From assembly GCF_000725485.1 (NCBI RefSeq), contig NZ_JOAG01000017.1, forward strand, positions 62,001 to 126,000: a stretch of DNA of 64,000 nucleotides, given 5' to 3'. The notes under the pieces are model-generated. The model searched no databases. It was not told the origin of the DNA and saw only the letters and a list, made by a program, of their open reading frames with translations. A program made the position numbers and the translations under genes. Positions 51,515 through 59,761 of this stretch are shown piece by piece. Source of the DNA: Nonomuraea candida (lineage in GTDB: Bacteria; Actinomycetota; Actinomycetes; Streptosporangiales; Streptosporangiaceae). Within the stretch, counting starts at the first letter, position 1; every line of letters begins with the position of its first letter.

Positions 51515-51979
51515 ATGACGATCTCCCGTACTCTCGCCGGGTTAACCCTCGCCGCCACCGCCACGCTCGCCGCCACCGCCCTCTTCACCCCGGCCGCGCA
51601 GGCGAGCGCCGGATGGGGCCCGCACCACGCGCCCGGGCGCGGCGCCACGGCCGCCGGCACGCTGAGCGCCACCGGCGAGGACCACGCCGACCTGCCGACC
51701 GCCGACCTCGTGCGGATCAAGGGCAAGGTGTCCGACAACACCCGTGGCGGCTCCTGCGGCTACGCCGTCTTCCGCATCACCTACCGCTCGGGGAGCGAGC
51801 TGCCGTTCCGGCATCACACCGTGCGCGACTGCTCGTACCGTACGCCGAAGGAGTTCTCGTTCAAGTATCGCGACGTCTACCAGGTCGAGCTGAAGGTCTG
51901 CGCCGAGGGCAAGGCCGCCAAGCCCTCGCTCACCTGCCTGTACGCGGGCACCTGGAAGACCCTCTACCTGTCGAAGTAG
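51515..51979 (+). CDS. Small secreted protein of unknown function
   Basis: A 154-residue protein; ATG follows AAGGACGG. The signal peptide (residues 1-31) ends AQA-SA. The mature protein has four Cys (in GGSCGYAVF, RDCSY, LKVCAEG and LTCLYAG), probably two disulfides, and a beta-sandwich look. A TTA leucine codon at residue 10 hints at bldA-dependent expression, as in sporulating actinomycetes. No family recognised. Two GGTTG-containing direct repeats (CAAGGCGGTTG at 51397, CAAGACGGTTG at 51420) lie about 100 bp upstream. Confidence 0.8.
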   Translation: MTISRTLAGLTLAATATLAATALFTPAAQASAGWGPHHAPGRGATAAGTLSATGEDHADLPTADLVRIKGKVSDNTRGGSCGYAVFRITYRSGSELPFRHHTVRDCSYRTPKEFSFKYRDVYQVELKVCAEGKAAKPSLTCLYAGTWKTLYLSK

Positions 51980-51987
51980 CAGACCCG

Positions 51988-52030
51988 CGAGCGGGCCGGC
52001 CGGGGAGGCGACCCCGGACCGGCCCGCTCG
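51988..52030 (+). terminator. Terminator hairpin
   Basis: CGAGCGGGCCGG (51988-51999) pairs with 52019-52030, and CCGGGG/CCCCGG pair inside it. It starts 9 bp after the secreted-protein stop. Confidence 0.82.
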
Positions 52031-52188
52031 TCGTGTGCGCGCGGGCCACCCGGTCCGGGAGGTACGGCCGCGGGTAAAGGCTCGGTGAGGAGTGCCCAGG
52101 GACGGCCCGGAGGTCCTCGCCCGTGGCGGGGGGCCGGGTGAGGATGGCCGGGACAGGCACCCGGTTCCGGCACGACAAGCAGGTCCCC

Positions 52189-52809
52189 ATGGTTGGACGG
52201 TCTCTCCTCGCCTCGGCCATCGTCTTGAGCATCGCCCTGGCGACCCCGGCTCCCGCCTCCGCGGCTTCGCACGCGACCTCGGTTCCTGCCTCCACGGCTT
52301 TGCATGCCACCCGGGTTCCCGCCTCCGCCTCCGCCGCCGCACACGCGGCTCCGGCTCCGGCTCCGTACGCGACCCCGGTTCCCGCCGCCCCGCAGGCGGC
52401 GCCGGCTCCGGTGCGCGCGGTGACGCTGGAGCAGAAGCTCGCCGCACTGTTCGCGCTCACGCAGCCCACCGCCCTCAGCGCCGCCGCCTGGCGGACGGCC
52501 TGGGCCGGTCGCGACACGTGGACCGCCTACGCCTTCGACTGGTCCAGCGACCTGTGTTCGAGCAGCCCCGATCGGCCGCTCGGCTTCGACTTCCGGATGG
52601 CGTGCAGGCGGCACGACTTCGGCTACCGCAACTACAAGGCGGCCGGCCGGTTCCCGGACAACAGGGAGCACGTCGACCGGGCGTTCCTCTTCGACCTGCG
52701 GCAGGTGTGCGGCGGGTACACGGCGCCGCGCAAGACCGCCTGCGACCGCCTCGCCTGGTCGTACTACCAGGCGGTACGCCGCCTCGGCGGCCTGACGAGA
52801 GCGGCCTGA
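52189..52809 (+). CDS. Secreted phospholipase A2-like protein
   Basis: A 206-residue protein. The chosen ATG gives a standard signal peptide (GRSLLASAIVLSIALA, cleavage near ASA); an upstream ATG is possible. A low-complexity Ala/Pro/Thr segment (about 25-75) with ATxVPAS repeats precedes the catalytic domain, in which the actinobacterial PLA2 motif CRRHDFGYRN holds the catalytic His-Asp. The nearby Cys pairs (LCSSS, QVCGGY, TACDRL) form disulfides in this family. It would release fatty acid from phospholipid outside the cell. Its stop is embedded in a 14 bp tandem repeat. Confidence 0.88.
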   Translation: MVGRSLLASAIVLSIALATPAPASAASHATSVPASTALHATRVPASASAAAHAAPAPAPYATPVPAAPQAAPAPVRAVTLEQKLAALFALTQPTALSAAAWRTAWAGRDTWTAYAFDWSSDLCSSSPDRPLGFDFRMACRRHDFGYRNYKAAGRFPDNREHVDRAFLFDLRQVCGGYTAPRKTACDRLAWSYYQAVRRLGGLTRAA

Positions 52810-52829
52810 CGAGAGCGGCCTGACGAGAG
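52788..52829. repeat. 14 bp tandem repeat across the phospholipase stop codon
   Basis: CGGCCTGACGAGAG occurs three times with no mismatch (52788, 52802, 52816). The first copy is coding, the second contains the TGA stop (52807-52809). Because 14 is not a multiple of three, each TGA falls in a different frame. Confidence 0.93.
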
Positions 52830-52902
52830 CCGCCCGAGGAGATCCCGGAAAACGATTCGGTCGTAGATTATCCGCAGCGAAACCGATGGGTAGTCTGGGG
52901 AC

Positions 52903-53391
52903 ATGACCGCCATGGCTCCCACCCGTACCGAAACGGACCTGTCCTTCCTGCTCGACCACACCAGCCACGTGCTGCGTTCCCGCATGTCGGCCGCGCTCGC
53001 GGAGATCGGGCTCACCGCGCGCATGCACTGCGTGCTCGTGCACGCTCTGGAGGAGGAGCGCACCCAGATCCAGCTCGCCGAGCTGGGCGACATGGACAAG
53101 ACCACGATGGTGGTGACCGTGGACGCCCTGGAGAAGGCCGGGTACGCCGAGCGCCGCCCGTCGAGCACGGACCGCCGGGCCCGCATCATCGCGGTCACCG
53201 ACGCCGGCGCCGAGGTGGCCAGGCGCAGCCAGGAGATCGTGGACGGCGTGCACCGCGACGCGCTCGGCGCGCTGCCCGACGACGAGCGCGAGGTGCTCGT
53301 CCGCGCGCTGAACCGGCTGGTCACAGGACATCTCGCGGCGCCGGTCGAGAGCCCGCAGCCGGTGCGCAGGGCGCGCGAGCGGAAAAAGTAG
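52903..53391 (+). CDS. MarR family regulator
   Basis: A 162-residue winged-helix protein. LAELGDMDKTTMVVTVDALEKAGYAERRPSSTDRRARI covers the recognition helix and wing (about 62-105; DRR in the wing is typical). It forms dimers and binds DNA until a small-molecule ligand is present. It lies 71 bp upstream of an MFS pump on the same strand. Short AGAT-containing palindromic sequences lie both before this gene (near 52866) and before the pump (near 53398), which could be its sites. Confidence 0.92.
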   Translation: MTAMAPTRTETDLSFLLDHTSHVLRSRMSAALAEIGLTARMHCVLVHALEEERTQIQLAELGDMDKTTMVVTVDALEKAGYAERRPSSTDRRARIIAVTDAGAEVARRSQEIVDGVHRDALGALPDDEREVLVRALNRLVTGHLAAPVESPQPVRRARERKK

Positions 53392-53462
53392 ATCCGAAAG
53401 ATATCGTCTATAACGGAACTATCTGCTACGGTCTCTCCTGTCGACTTCGAACGGGAGAGACT

Positions 53463-54995
53463 GTGTCGTACATAAGTGATCGTTCGCGCTGGACCGCGCT
53501 CGGCGTGCTGTCCGCCACCGGTCTGATGACCATCCTCGACGGCAGCATCGTCACCGTCGCGCTGCCCGCCATCCAGCGCGACCTGGGCTTCTCGCCCGCC
53601 GGCCTGAGCTGGATGATGAACGCCTACCTGATCGCCTTCGGCGGTCTGCTGCTCCTGTCGGGACGGCTGGGCGACCTGATCGGCCGCCGGGCGATGTTCC
53701 TGGCCGGGAACGTGGTCTTCACCGCCGCCTCCTTGCTGGCCGGCGCGGCCACCGGGCCGGGGATGCTGATCACCGCCCGGTTCCTCCAGGGCGTGGGCAG
53801 CGCGATGGCCTCGGCCGTCGTCCTGGGCATCCTGGTGACGTTGTTCTCCGACACCCGCGAACGGGTCAAGGCCATCGCGATCTTCAGCTCCACCGGAGCC
53901 GCCGGGGCCTCCCTCGGCCAGGTGCTGGGCGGGGTGCTCACCGACGCGTTCAGCTGGCCGTGGATCTTCCTCATCAACGTGCCCATCGGCGTGGTGACGG
54001 TGGCGCTGGCCCTGCGCGTCCTGCCCGCCGACCGCGGGGCGGGCCTGGCGGCGGGGGCCGACGTCATCGGGGCCGTGCTGGTCACCTCCGGGCTGATGCT
54101 CGGCATCTACACCGTGGTCAAGGTGGAGGAACACGGCTGGCTCGCCGCCCACACCCTCGGCCTCGGCGCGGTGTCGCTGGCCCTGCTCGCCGCGTTCGTC
54201 GCCCGGCAGGCCACGGCCAAGGCGCCGCTCATGCCGCTGCGCATCCTGCGCTCCCGCAACGTCGTCGGGGCCAACCTGGCCCAGATGCTGGCGCTGTCCG
54301 GCATGTTCGCCTTCCAGGTGCTGGTCGCGATCTACATGCAGCAGGTGCTCGGCTACGGCGCCCTGGACACCGGGCTGGCCATGCTGCCGGCCGCCGTCGG
54401 CATCGGCACGCTCTCGCTGTTCGCCTCCGCCCGGCTCAGCGCCCGCTTCGGCCCCAAGGTCGTGCTGCTCGGCGGGCTGGTGATGCTCACGGCCGCCATG
54501 CTCCTGCTCACGCGCATCCCGTCGGACGCCGGGTACGTCACGCACCTGCTCCCCGTGATGCTGCTCATCTGGGGCGGCGGCCTGGTGCTGCCGGCGCTGG
54601 CCACGCTGGGCATGTCGGGGGCCAAGGAGAGCGACGCGGGCCTGGCCTCCGGGCTGTTCAACACCACGCAGCAGGTGGGCATGGCGGTCGGGGTGGCGGT
54701 GCTGACCACGATGGCGGCCGGGCGTACCGAGGAACTGCTGGGCGCGGGCGTGGCCCGGGCCGAGGCCCTGACCGGCGGCTACCGGCTCGCGTTCGGCATC
54801 GCGGCGGGGCTGCTCTTCGCGGCCTTCATCGTCGGCCTCGTCATCCCGCGCCGCCCCGCCGCCCAGCCGCCCGCGCAGGCGCCCGCGGAGAACCCCGTGG
54901 AGACCCCCGAGCAGCCGCCCGCACAGATGTCCGCGGAGAAGCCGGCGCAGACGCCCGCGCGGGCTTCGGCCGAGGCCACCGGCTCCGCCTCCTGA
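53463..54995 (+). CDS. MFS drug efflux transporter, DHA2 (14-helix) family
   Basis: A 510-residue transporter with GTG start. Motif D1 is LDGSIVTVALPAIQRDLGFS; motif A is GRLGDLIGRRAMF; the antiporter motif C is GAAGASLGQVLGG. Fourteen helices end near residue 465. A C-terminal tail of about 45 residues (PAQAPAENPVETPEQPPAQ and so on) is Pro/Ala-rich, cytoplasmic and repeated in style. It would export a hydrophobic toxin or drug using the proton gradient. The upstream MarR gene presumably controls it. Confidence 0.93.
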   Translation: MSYISDRSRWTALGVLSATGLMTILDGSIVTVALPAIQRDLGFSPAGLSWMMNAYLIAFGGLLLLSGRLGDLIGRRAMFLAGNVVFTAASLLAGAATGPGMLITARFLQGVGSAMASAVVLGILVTLFSDTRERVKAIAIFSSTGAAGASLGQVLGGVLTDAFSWPWIFLINVPIGVVTVALALRVLPADRGAGLAAGADVIGAVLVTSGLMLGIYTVVKVEEHGWLAAHTLGLGAVSLALLAAFVARQATAKAPLMPLRILRSRNVVGANLAQMLALSGMFAFQVLVAIYMQQVLGYGALDTGLAMLPAAVGIGTLSLFASARLSARFGPKVVLLGGLVMLTAAMLLLTRIPSDAGYVTHLLPVMLLIWGGGLVLPALATLGMSGAKESDAGLASGLFNTTQQVGMAVGVAVLTTMAAGRTEELLGAGVARAEALTGGYRLAFGIAAGLLFAAFIVGLVIPRRPAAQPPAQAPAENPVETPEQPPAQMSAEKPAQTPARASAEATGSAS

Positions 54996-55031
54996 TCGTC
55001 ACGCGGAACCCTGGGCCGGTCGAAGAAGATC

Positions 55032-57605
55032 ATGTATGGTGAGCGCGGCATATCCTCCAACGGCCTGGAGCCCGCCGTGCCGCACATGTCCCGCCGCCAG
55101 GTTCTCTCCCTGCTCCCCGCCGCCGGCCTGGTCACCCTGGCCGCCCCCGTACGCGCCGCCGCGGCCGCCGCGGCGGCGGGGATCGATCATCCACGGCTGC
55201 TCGCCAACACCGTGGCCATCCTCGCCGGAACCCCCGAGGTCAACGTCCGCCCCGAGGTCGCGGGCAAGCTCGCGGCGATCGCCGGCACCGCCGCGCAGCG
55301 CCTGACGGCCATGGACGGCGCCGGCGACGGGGAGCTGTTCGCCGGCCTGAAGCTCGGCACGGACGACGCGAACCTCCGCCTGGCCTACCAGTACCTGTAC
55401 GAGATCGCCCTGGCCACCCGCACCCCCGGCGGCCGCATGGAGAACGACCTCGCCGCGCGCCGCCGGGTCGCCGACGGGCTGCGGTGGCTGCACGAGCGCC
55501 ACTTCGGCGACCAGGCGGCCGGCTACTACGGCAACTGGCACAACTGGGAGATCGGCATCCCCACCCACGTCAGCAGGACGCTGGCGCTGCTGGCCGACCA
55601 GGCGCCCGCCGACCTCACCCGGACCTACATCGCCTCGATGGACGCCTACCTGCGCAACGGCAAGGACGGTGACGTCGATCTCGACTCCCGCTTCCACACC
55701 GGCGCCAACCTGGCCGACATCACCGCCAACCGCATCCTCCAGGGCGCGCTCACCGGCGACGACGCCCGCGTCGCGAAGGCCATCGCCGACCAGGCCACGG
55801 TGTTCGCCACGATCGACCCGTACGACCTGCGCCACGGCGTCACCGACGGCTACTACCGCGACGGCTCCTTCATCCAGCACCACTCGGTGGCCTACACCGG
55901 CTCCTACGGCCGCATCCTGCTGACCCGCGTCGTGCAGACGCTCAAGACGCTGGAGGGCGCGACCGGCGCGGCGGCCGGCGAGCTGCCCGGCACCGTCTAC
56001 CGCTGGCTCACCGACGGCTTCGCCCCGCTGATCTTCGAGGGGTGGATGATGGAGATCGTCAAGGGGCGGGCGGTCGCGCGCACGGCCACCGGCTACACCG
56101 ACGTCGGGGTGATCGTGGAGGCCATCGCCGACCTGGCCGACCACGTGGACGACGCCGCCGCGCTCGCGCTGCGCAAATATCTCAGGTTCCTGCCCGCCGC
56201 CGACCCGGCCGCCTTCGTCTCCCCGGTCAGCATCGCCCGCTACGCCGCCATCCGCGCCGACGCGTCCGTCCCGGCCGCCGACCTGAACCCGCCCGCGCGC
56301 ACCGTGGCCTACAACGCGATGGACCGCAACGTGCACCGCCGGCCCGGCTACGCCTTCGCCCTGGCGCGCAGCTCGGAGCGGATCAGCAAGTACGAGTACA
56401 TGAACGGCGAGAACCTCATGCCGTGGTTCCAGGGCGACGGCGCCTACTACCTCTACCTGACGGGCGAGGACCAGCGCGAGGTGTTCGGCGTCGACTACTA
56501 CACGGCCGTCTCGCCGTACCGGCTGGCCGGGGTCACCGCGCCGGTGGAGGAGCGGCGCACGGTGCCCGACCTGTACGGGCGGTTCTGGTACGAGAACCCC
56601 GGCCACCCGCTGGGCTTCACCTCCTCCTCGCAGTCGCAGAACACCTACGTGTACTTCCCGCGCGCGGGCAACGCCTTCTCCGGCGGCGCGACGCTCGGCG
56701 CGTACGGCGTGGCGGGCATGGTGCAGTCGGACGACGTGGCGTACACCGCCAAGCAGCAGGGCGTCCTGCCCGACGACTTCGTGGCCTACCGCAACGCGCG
56801 CGCGACCAAGTCGTGGTTCATGCTCGACGACGAGATCGTGGTGCTGGCCGCGGGCGTCTCGGGCGCGGGCGGCCGGGCCGCGGTGACCACGGTGGACAGC
56901 CGCATCGCCGCCCCCGGCGACGCCGTCACGCTCACGGGGGAGCGCTGGCAGGGCGGCGCCTGGCGGGCGGGCGACACCACGCCGCCGCGCTGGTTGCGGT
57001 ACGCCAACGGCACCCGCCGTACCTCCATCGGGTACGCCTTCCTCACCCGCCAGCCCGTCGCGGCCGGGACGGAGACGGTCACCCGCAGCCGCCGGGTCGT
57101 GCGGGCCGCCAACCCCGACACCGCGATCACCAAGAACGTCTTCACCGCCGCGGTCACCCACCCCGCCGGCGAGGTGCACGCCCTGGCCTACGCGCTGGTC
57201 CCGAACGCCACCGAGGCCGCCCTGCGCCGCTACGCCCGCGGCCCGCTGGCGGTCCTGGCCAACACCCCGCACGTCCAGGCCATCGCGCACCGGGACCTCG
57301 GGATCGTCGCCGCCAACGCCTTCTCCGAGGGCCCGCACCGCGTCGAGGGCCCGCATCCGGTCGAGGGGCTGGTCGTGGACGGCCCCGCCTCGGTCGTCGT
57401 CCGGGTCTCCGGCGGCCGCACGGTCGTCGCCCTGTCCGACCCGACGATGGGGCGCGAGCGCGTCGGCGTCGTCCTGCGCGGCCGACGGCTGCGGCTCGAC
57501 CAGGCCGACGAGGGCGTCACGGTGCGCCGCGTGCCCGGCGGCACCCTCGTCGAGGCCACCACCCACCACGCCTACGGCCGCACCTTCACCGCCACCCTCC
57601 GCTGA
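55032..57605 (+). CDS. Secreted polysaccharide lyase family 8 (hyaluronate/chondroitin/xanthan lyase-like)
   Basis: An 857-residue protein, or about 839 if the ATG at 55086 is used. That second start would begin directly with the Tat-like signal SRRQVLSLLPAAGLVTLAAP. The alpha/alpha toroid (about 60-400) carries the family residues: Asn in YYGNWHNWEIGIP, His and Tyr in FIQHHSVAYTGSYG. Beta-sandwich domains follow, with YEYMNGENLMPWFQGDG. PL8 enzymes cut uronate-containing polysaccharides by beta-elimination. Which polymer is cut cannot be told. The gene is close behind the MFS pump without a visible terminator. Confidence 0.93.
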   Translation: MYGERGISSNGLEPAVPHMSRRQVLSLLPAAGLVTLAAPVRAAAAAAAAGIDHPRLLANTVAILAGTPEVNVRPEVAGKLAAIAGTAAQRLTAMDGAGDGELFAGLKLGTDDANLRLAYQYLYEIALATRTPGGRMENDLAARRRVADGLRWLHERHFGDQAAGYYGNWHNWEIGIPTHVSRTLALLADQAPADLTRTYIASMDAYLRNGKDGDVDLDSRFHTGANLADITANRILQGALTGDDARVAKAIADQATVFATIDPYDLRHGVTDGYYRDGSFIQHHSVAYTGSYGRILLTRVVQTLKTLEGATGAAAGELPGTVYRWLTDGFAPLIFEGWMMEIVKGRAVARTATGYTDVGVIVEAIADLADHVDDAAALALRKYLRFLPAADPAAFVSPVSIARYAAIRADASVPAADLNPPARTVAYNAMDRNVHRRPGYAFALARSSERISKYEYMNGENLMPWFQGDGAYYLYLTGEDQREVFGVDYYTAVSPYRLAGVTAPVEERRTVPDLYGRFWYENPGHPLGFTSSSQSQNTYVYFPRAGNAFSGGATLGAYGVAGMVQSDDVAYTAKQQGVLPDDFVAYRNARATKSWFMLDDEIVVLAAGVSGAGGRAAVTTVDSRIAAPGDAVTLTGERWQGGAWRAGDTTPPRWLRYANGTRRTSIGYAFLTRQPVAAGTETVTRSRRVVRAANPDTAITKNVFTAAVTHPAGEVHALAYALVPNATEAALRRYARGPLAVLANTPHVQAIAHRDLGIVAANAFSEGPHRVEGPHPVEGLVVDGPASVVVRVSGGRTVVALSDPTMGRERVGVVLRGRRLRLDQADEGVTVRRVPGGTLVEATTHHAYGRTFTATLR

Positions 57606-57626
57606 GCCCTCCGGCCGCGCCCCTCG

Positions 57627-57656
57627 GTGCCGGGCCCGTCAGTGCCGGGCCCGTCA
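57627..57656. repeat. 15 bp tandem repeat starting at the DUF4396 stop codon
   Basis: GTGCCGGGCCCGTCA at 57627-57641 and 57642-57656, perfect. Read on the minus strand, the copy nearer the gene begins with its stop TGA (57656-57654), and the second copy puts another TGA in the same frame 15 bp later. Confidence 0.88.
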
Positions 57657-58187
57657 GTGGTGGTAGGCGTGGACGACGGCGTGGCCCTTGCCCTTGCCGA
57701 TGATCCACTTGTTGATCGGGGTGGTCACGAGGAAGGCCACCAGCAGGGCGAAGGCCAGCGCCCCCCAGAACAGCCCGGAGGCCAGCCCGGCGTCCATCGC
57801 GCCGGGCACCGCCAGCATCACCCCGTTGTCCACGATCTCCATCACGATGATCGAGACCGTGTCGGCCGCCAGCGCCAGCTTGATCGCGTTCTTCCAGGTC
57901 ACGCCCGCCCGGCGCAGCGGCAGGAGCGTGAGCAGGTAGCCGAAGAAGAACGCCAGCACCACGGCCAGGGCGATGGACGGCACGGTGTGCCAGCCCAGCG
58001 CGGTGGCGATCACCAGCCCGAGCACCTCGCCGATGGCGCAGCCGGTGAGGCAGTGCAGCGTCGCGGAGGCCGCCATCCGCCAGGTCGCCTTGCCGGGGCC
58101 CGCGCCGGCGTGCCCGTGGTGGCCGCCGTGCCCGTGGCCCGCCTCCTCGTGCCCGCCGTGATCGTGGTGGTGGTGGTGCTCGGTCAT
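57654..58187 (-). CDS. DUF4396 membrane protein with His-rich N terminus
   Basis: A 177-residue protein. Residues 2-28 are extremely His-rich (EHHHHHDHGGHEEAGHGHGG), a likely metal-binding tail. The DUF4396 core follows with ATLHCLTGCAIGEVLGLVIA and about five membrane helices, ending NKWIIGKGKGHAVVHAYHH. Family members are often next to metal-resistance genes. Here the divergent neighbours are an ArsR regulator and a CDF exporter, so a role in zinc, cobalt or nickel handling is probable, by inference. Confidence 0.88.
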   Translation of the reverse strand: MTEHHHHHDHGGHEEAGHGHGGHHGHAGAGPGKATWRMAASATLHCLTGCAIGEVLGLVIATALGWHTVPSIALAVVLAFFFGYLLTLLPLRRAGVTWKNAIKLALAADTVSIIVMEIVDNGVMLAVPGAMDAGLASGLFWGALAFALLVAFLVTTPINKWIIGKGKGHAVVHAYHH

Positions 58188-58303
58188 GGGAACTCTTTCG
58201 TCGTACGTCCTCTTCGTCCCGACAGGTTTACCCCCTACGGGTATAGAGCCGCAAGGGGCGGTCCGCTCTTGACGGGCCGGCCAGGGTGCCGACTATCGTT
58301 GTA

Positions 58304-58325
58304 CATATGAGCAAGTCTTCAGATG
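58304..58325. promoter_or_regulatory. ArsR-type operator over the regulator start codon
   Basis: CATATGA (58304-58310) and TCAGATG (58319-58325) form an inverted repeat with 6 of 7 bases paired, an arrangement common for ArsR/SmtB dimers. It covers the ATG of the ArsR gene. Confidence 0.5.
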
Positions 58326-58720
58326 AAGGAGTGCTGGCCTTGGACGGCTGTACCGCCCGGGTGGTCGACGCCGACCGCGTCGCCACCGTCCGCGAGCGCA
58401 TGCCGCCCGCCGACGACCTGACCGACACCGCCGACGTCTTCGGCCTGCTGTCGGATCCCAACCGGCTGCGCCTGCTGGTGGCGCTGCTGGAGGGCGAGCT
58501 GTGCGTGTGCGACCTGGCCGCGGTGACCGGGCAGAGCGAGTCGGCCGTCTCCCACGCCCTGCGGCTGCTGCGCGCGCACCGCATCGTGGCCGCCCGCCGC
58601 TCCGGCCGGATGGCCTTCTACCGGCTGGAGGACCCGCACGTGCGGATGCTGCTCGACCTGGCGCTGGCCCACACCGAGCACACCGAGGCCCTGCACCCCG
58701 AGCGCGAGGGGAGCACCTGA
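58307..58720 (+). CDS. ArsR/SmtB family metal-responsive regulator
   Basis: A 137-residue protein; the ATG at 58307 is preferred over an upstream GTG because it fits the family length. The winged helix spans about 40-115. The metal-binding motif ELCVCDLA (about 62-69) is in the alpha-3 helix, and LDLALAHTEHTEALHPE near the end supplies possible alpha-5 ligands (His, Glu). Metal binding releases it from DNA. It shares one base (TGATG) with the CDF exporter that follows, so both are one operon. Confidence 0.93.
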   Translation: MSKSSDEGVLALDGCTARVVDADRVATVRERMPPADDLTDTADVFGLLSDPNRLRLLVALLEGELCVCDLAAVTGQSESAVSHALRLLRAHRIVAARRSGRMAFYRLEDPHVRMLLDLALAHTEHTEALHPEREGST

Positions 58721-59619
58721 TGGGCGCGGGGCACGGACACGGGCACGCCACCGCCCGGCACCGCTGGCGGCTGGCGGTCTCCTTCGCCCTGATCGGCGCC
58801 TTCTTCGTGGTCGAGCTGGTCTTCGGCCTGGTGTCGGGCTCGCTGGCGCTGCTGTCGGACGCCGGTCACATGGCCGCCGACGTGGTCACCCTCGGCGCGG
58901 CGCTGATCGCCACCAGGATCGCCACCCGCCCCGACACCACCGGCCGCCGCAGCTACGGCTCCTACCGGGCCGAGGTGTTCGCGTCGCTGCTGGCGGTCGT
59001 GCTCATGCTGGGCGTCGCGCTGTACGTGGTGATCGAGGCCATCGGCCGCATCGGCGGGCCCGCCGAGGTCTCCACCGGGCCGATGCTGATCGTCGGCGCG
59101 ATCGGCCTGGCCGTCAACCTGGTCGCGCTGCTCCTGCTGCGCGCGGGCGCGGGCGAGAGCCTCAACGTCAAGGGCGCCTACCTGGAGGTCGTGGCCGACA
59201 CGGCCGGCTCCGTGGGCGTCATCGCGGCCGGCTGGCTGGTCGCCGCGACCGGGCAGCCGGTCTGGGACACCGTGATCGCCCTGGCCATCGGCGTCTTCGT
59301 CGCCGTGCGGGCGGTCTCGCTCGGCAGGCAGGTCTTCGCCGTGCTCGGCCAGCACGTGCCCGAGGGCGTCGATCCGGCCGCCGTCGCCGCCGACCTGGCC
59401 GCCATCGAGGGCGTGCGCGACGTGCACGACCTGCACCTGTGGACACTCACCTCGGGCATGAACGTGGCCACCGCCCACCTGGTCACCGCCGACCAGAGCG
59501 ACAACCACGCCGTCCTCGACCAGGCCCGCGACCTGCTGCGCCGCCGCCACGGCGTGGCCCACGCGACGCTGCAGGTCGAGCCCGCCGACCACAACGGCTG
59601 CGACGAGCTCGGCTGGTGA
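58720..59619 (+). CDS. Cation diffusion facilitator (metal/proton antiporter)
   Basis: A 299-residue CDF protein: a His-rich start (GHGHGHATARH), six membrane helices, and a cytoplasmic C-terminal domain with DVHDLHLWTLTSGM. Site A has HMAAD in helix 2. In helix 5 the usual HxxxD reads EVVAD, that is Glu in place of His. That would change metal preference or be a clade feature. It would expel zinc, cobalt or cadmium in exchange for protons, under control of the ArsR protein. Confidence 0.93.
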   Translation: MGAGHGHGHATARHRWRLAVSFALIGAFFVVELVFGLVSGSLALLSDAGHMAADVVTLGAALIATRIATRPDTTGRRSYGSYRAEVFASLLAVVLMLGVALYVVIEAIGRIGGPAEVSTGPMLIVGAIGLAVNLVALLLLRAGAGESLNVKGAYLEVVADTAGSVGVIAAGWLVAATGQPVWDTVIALAIGVFVAVRAVSLGRQVFAVLGQHVPEGVDPAAVAADLAAIEGVRDVHDLHLWTLTSGMNVATAHLVTADQSDNHAVLDQARDLLRRRHGVAHATLQVEPADHNGCDELGW

Positions 59620-59627
59620 TCTCTCCC

Positions 59628-59693
59628 GGGGGCCGGCGCCGCTCGGAGTCCACCCGGAAAGGGGGCCGGCACCGCTCGGAATCCGCCCGGAAA
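59628..59693. repeat. 33 bp tandem repeat after the CDF gene
   Basis: Two 33 bp units (59628-59660 and 59661-59693) starting GGGGGCCGGC, differing at a few bases, starting 9 bp after the exporter stop. They run up to the operator at 59692. Confidence 0.8.
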
Positions 59694-59716
59694 AGTGCTC
59701 AGTTGATGAGCACTTT
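59692..59716. promoter_or_regulatory. Perfect 10 bp-armed operator before the VOC gene
   Basis: AAAGTGCTCA (59692-59701) and TGAGCACTTT (59707-59716) are perfectly complementary with a 5 bp spacer. It lies about 45 bp before the VOC gene. No regulator gene adjoins the operon, so the binding protein is unknown. ArsR- and HxlR-type regulators use sites of this length. Confidence 0.7.
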
Positions 59717-59761
59717 GGAGGCGCATGATGAGTGCACAACCCCGAGGAGAGGAACCGCCAG

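Noticed and set aside
49360..54995. Secondary-metabolite cluster (P450, DUF1772, MarR/MFS pump)
   Set aside because: No synthase, carrier protein or tailoring set is present, and unrelated secreted proteins with their own terminators lie between these genes.
22541..59693. CRISPR array from the short repeats
   Set aside because: Repeats are directly tandem with no spacers, differ from place to place, and no cas genes are in the window.
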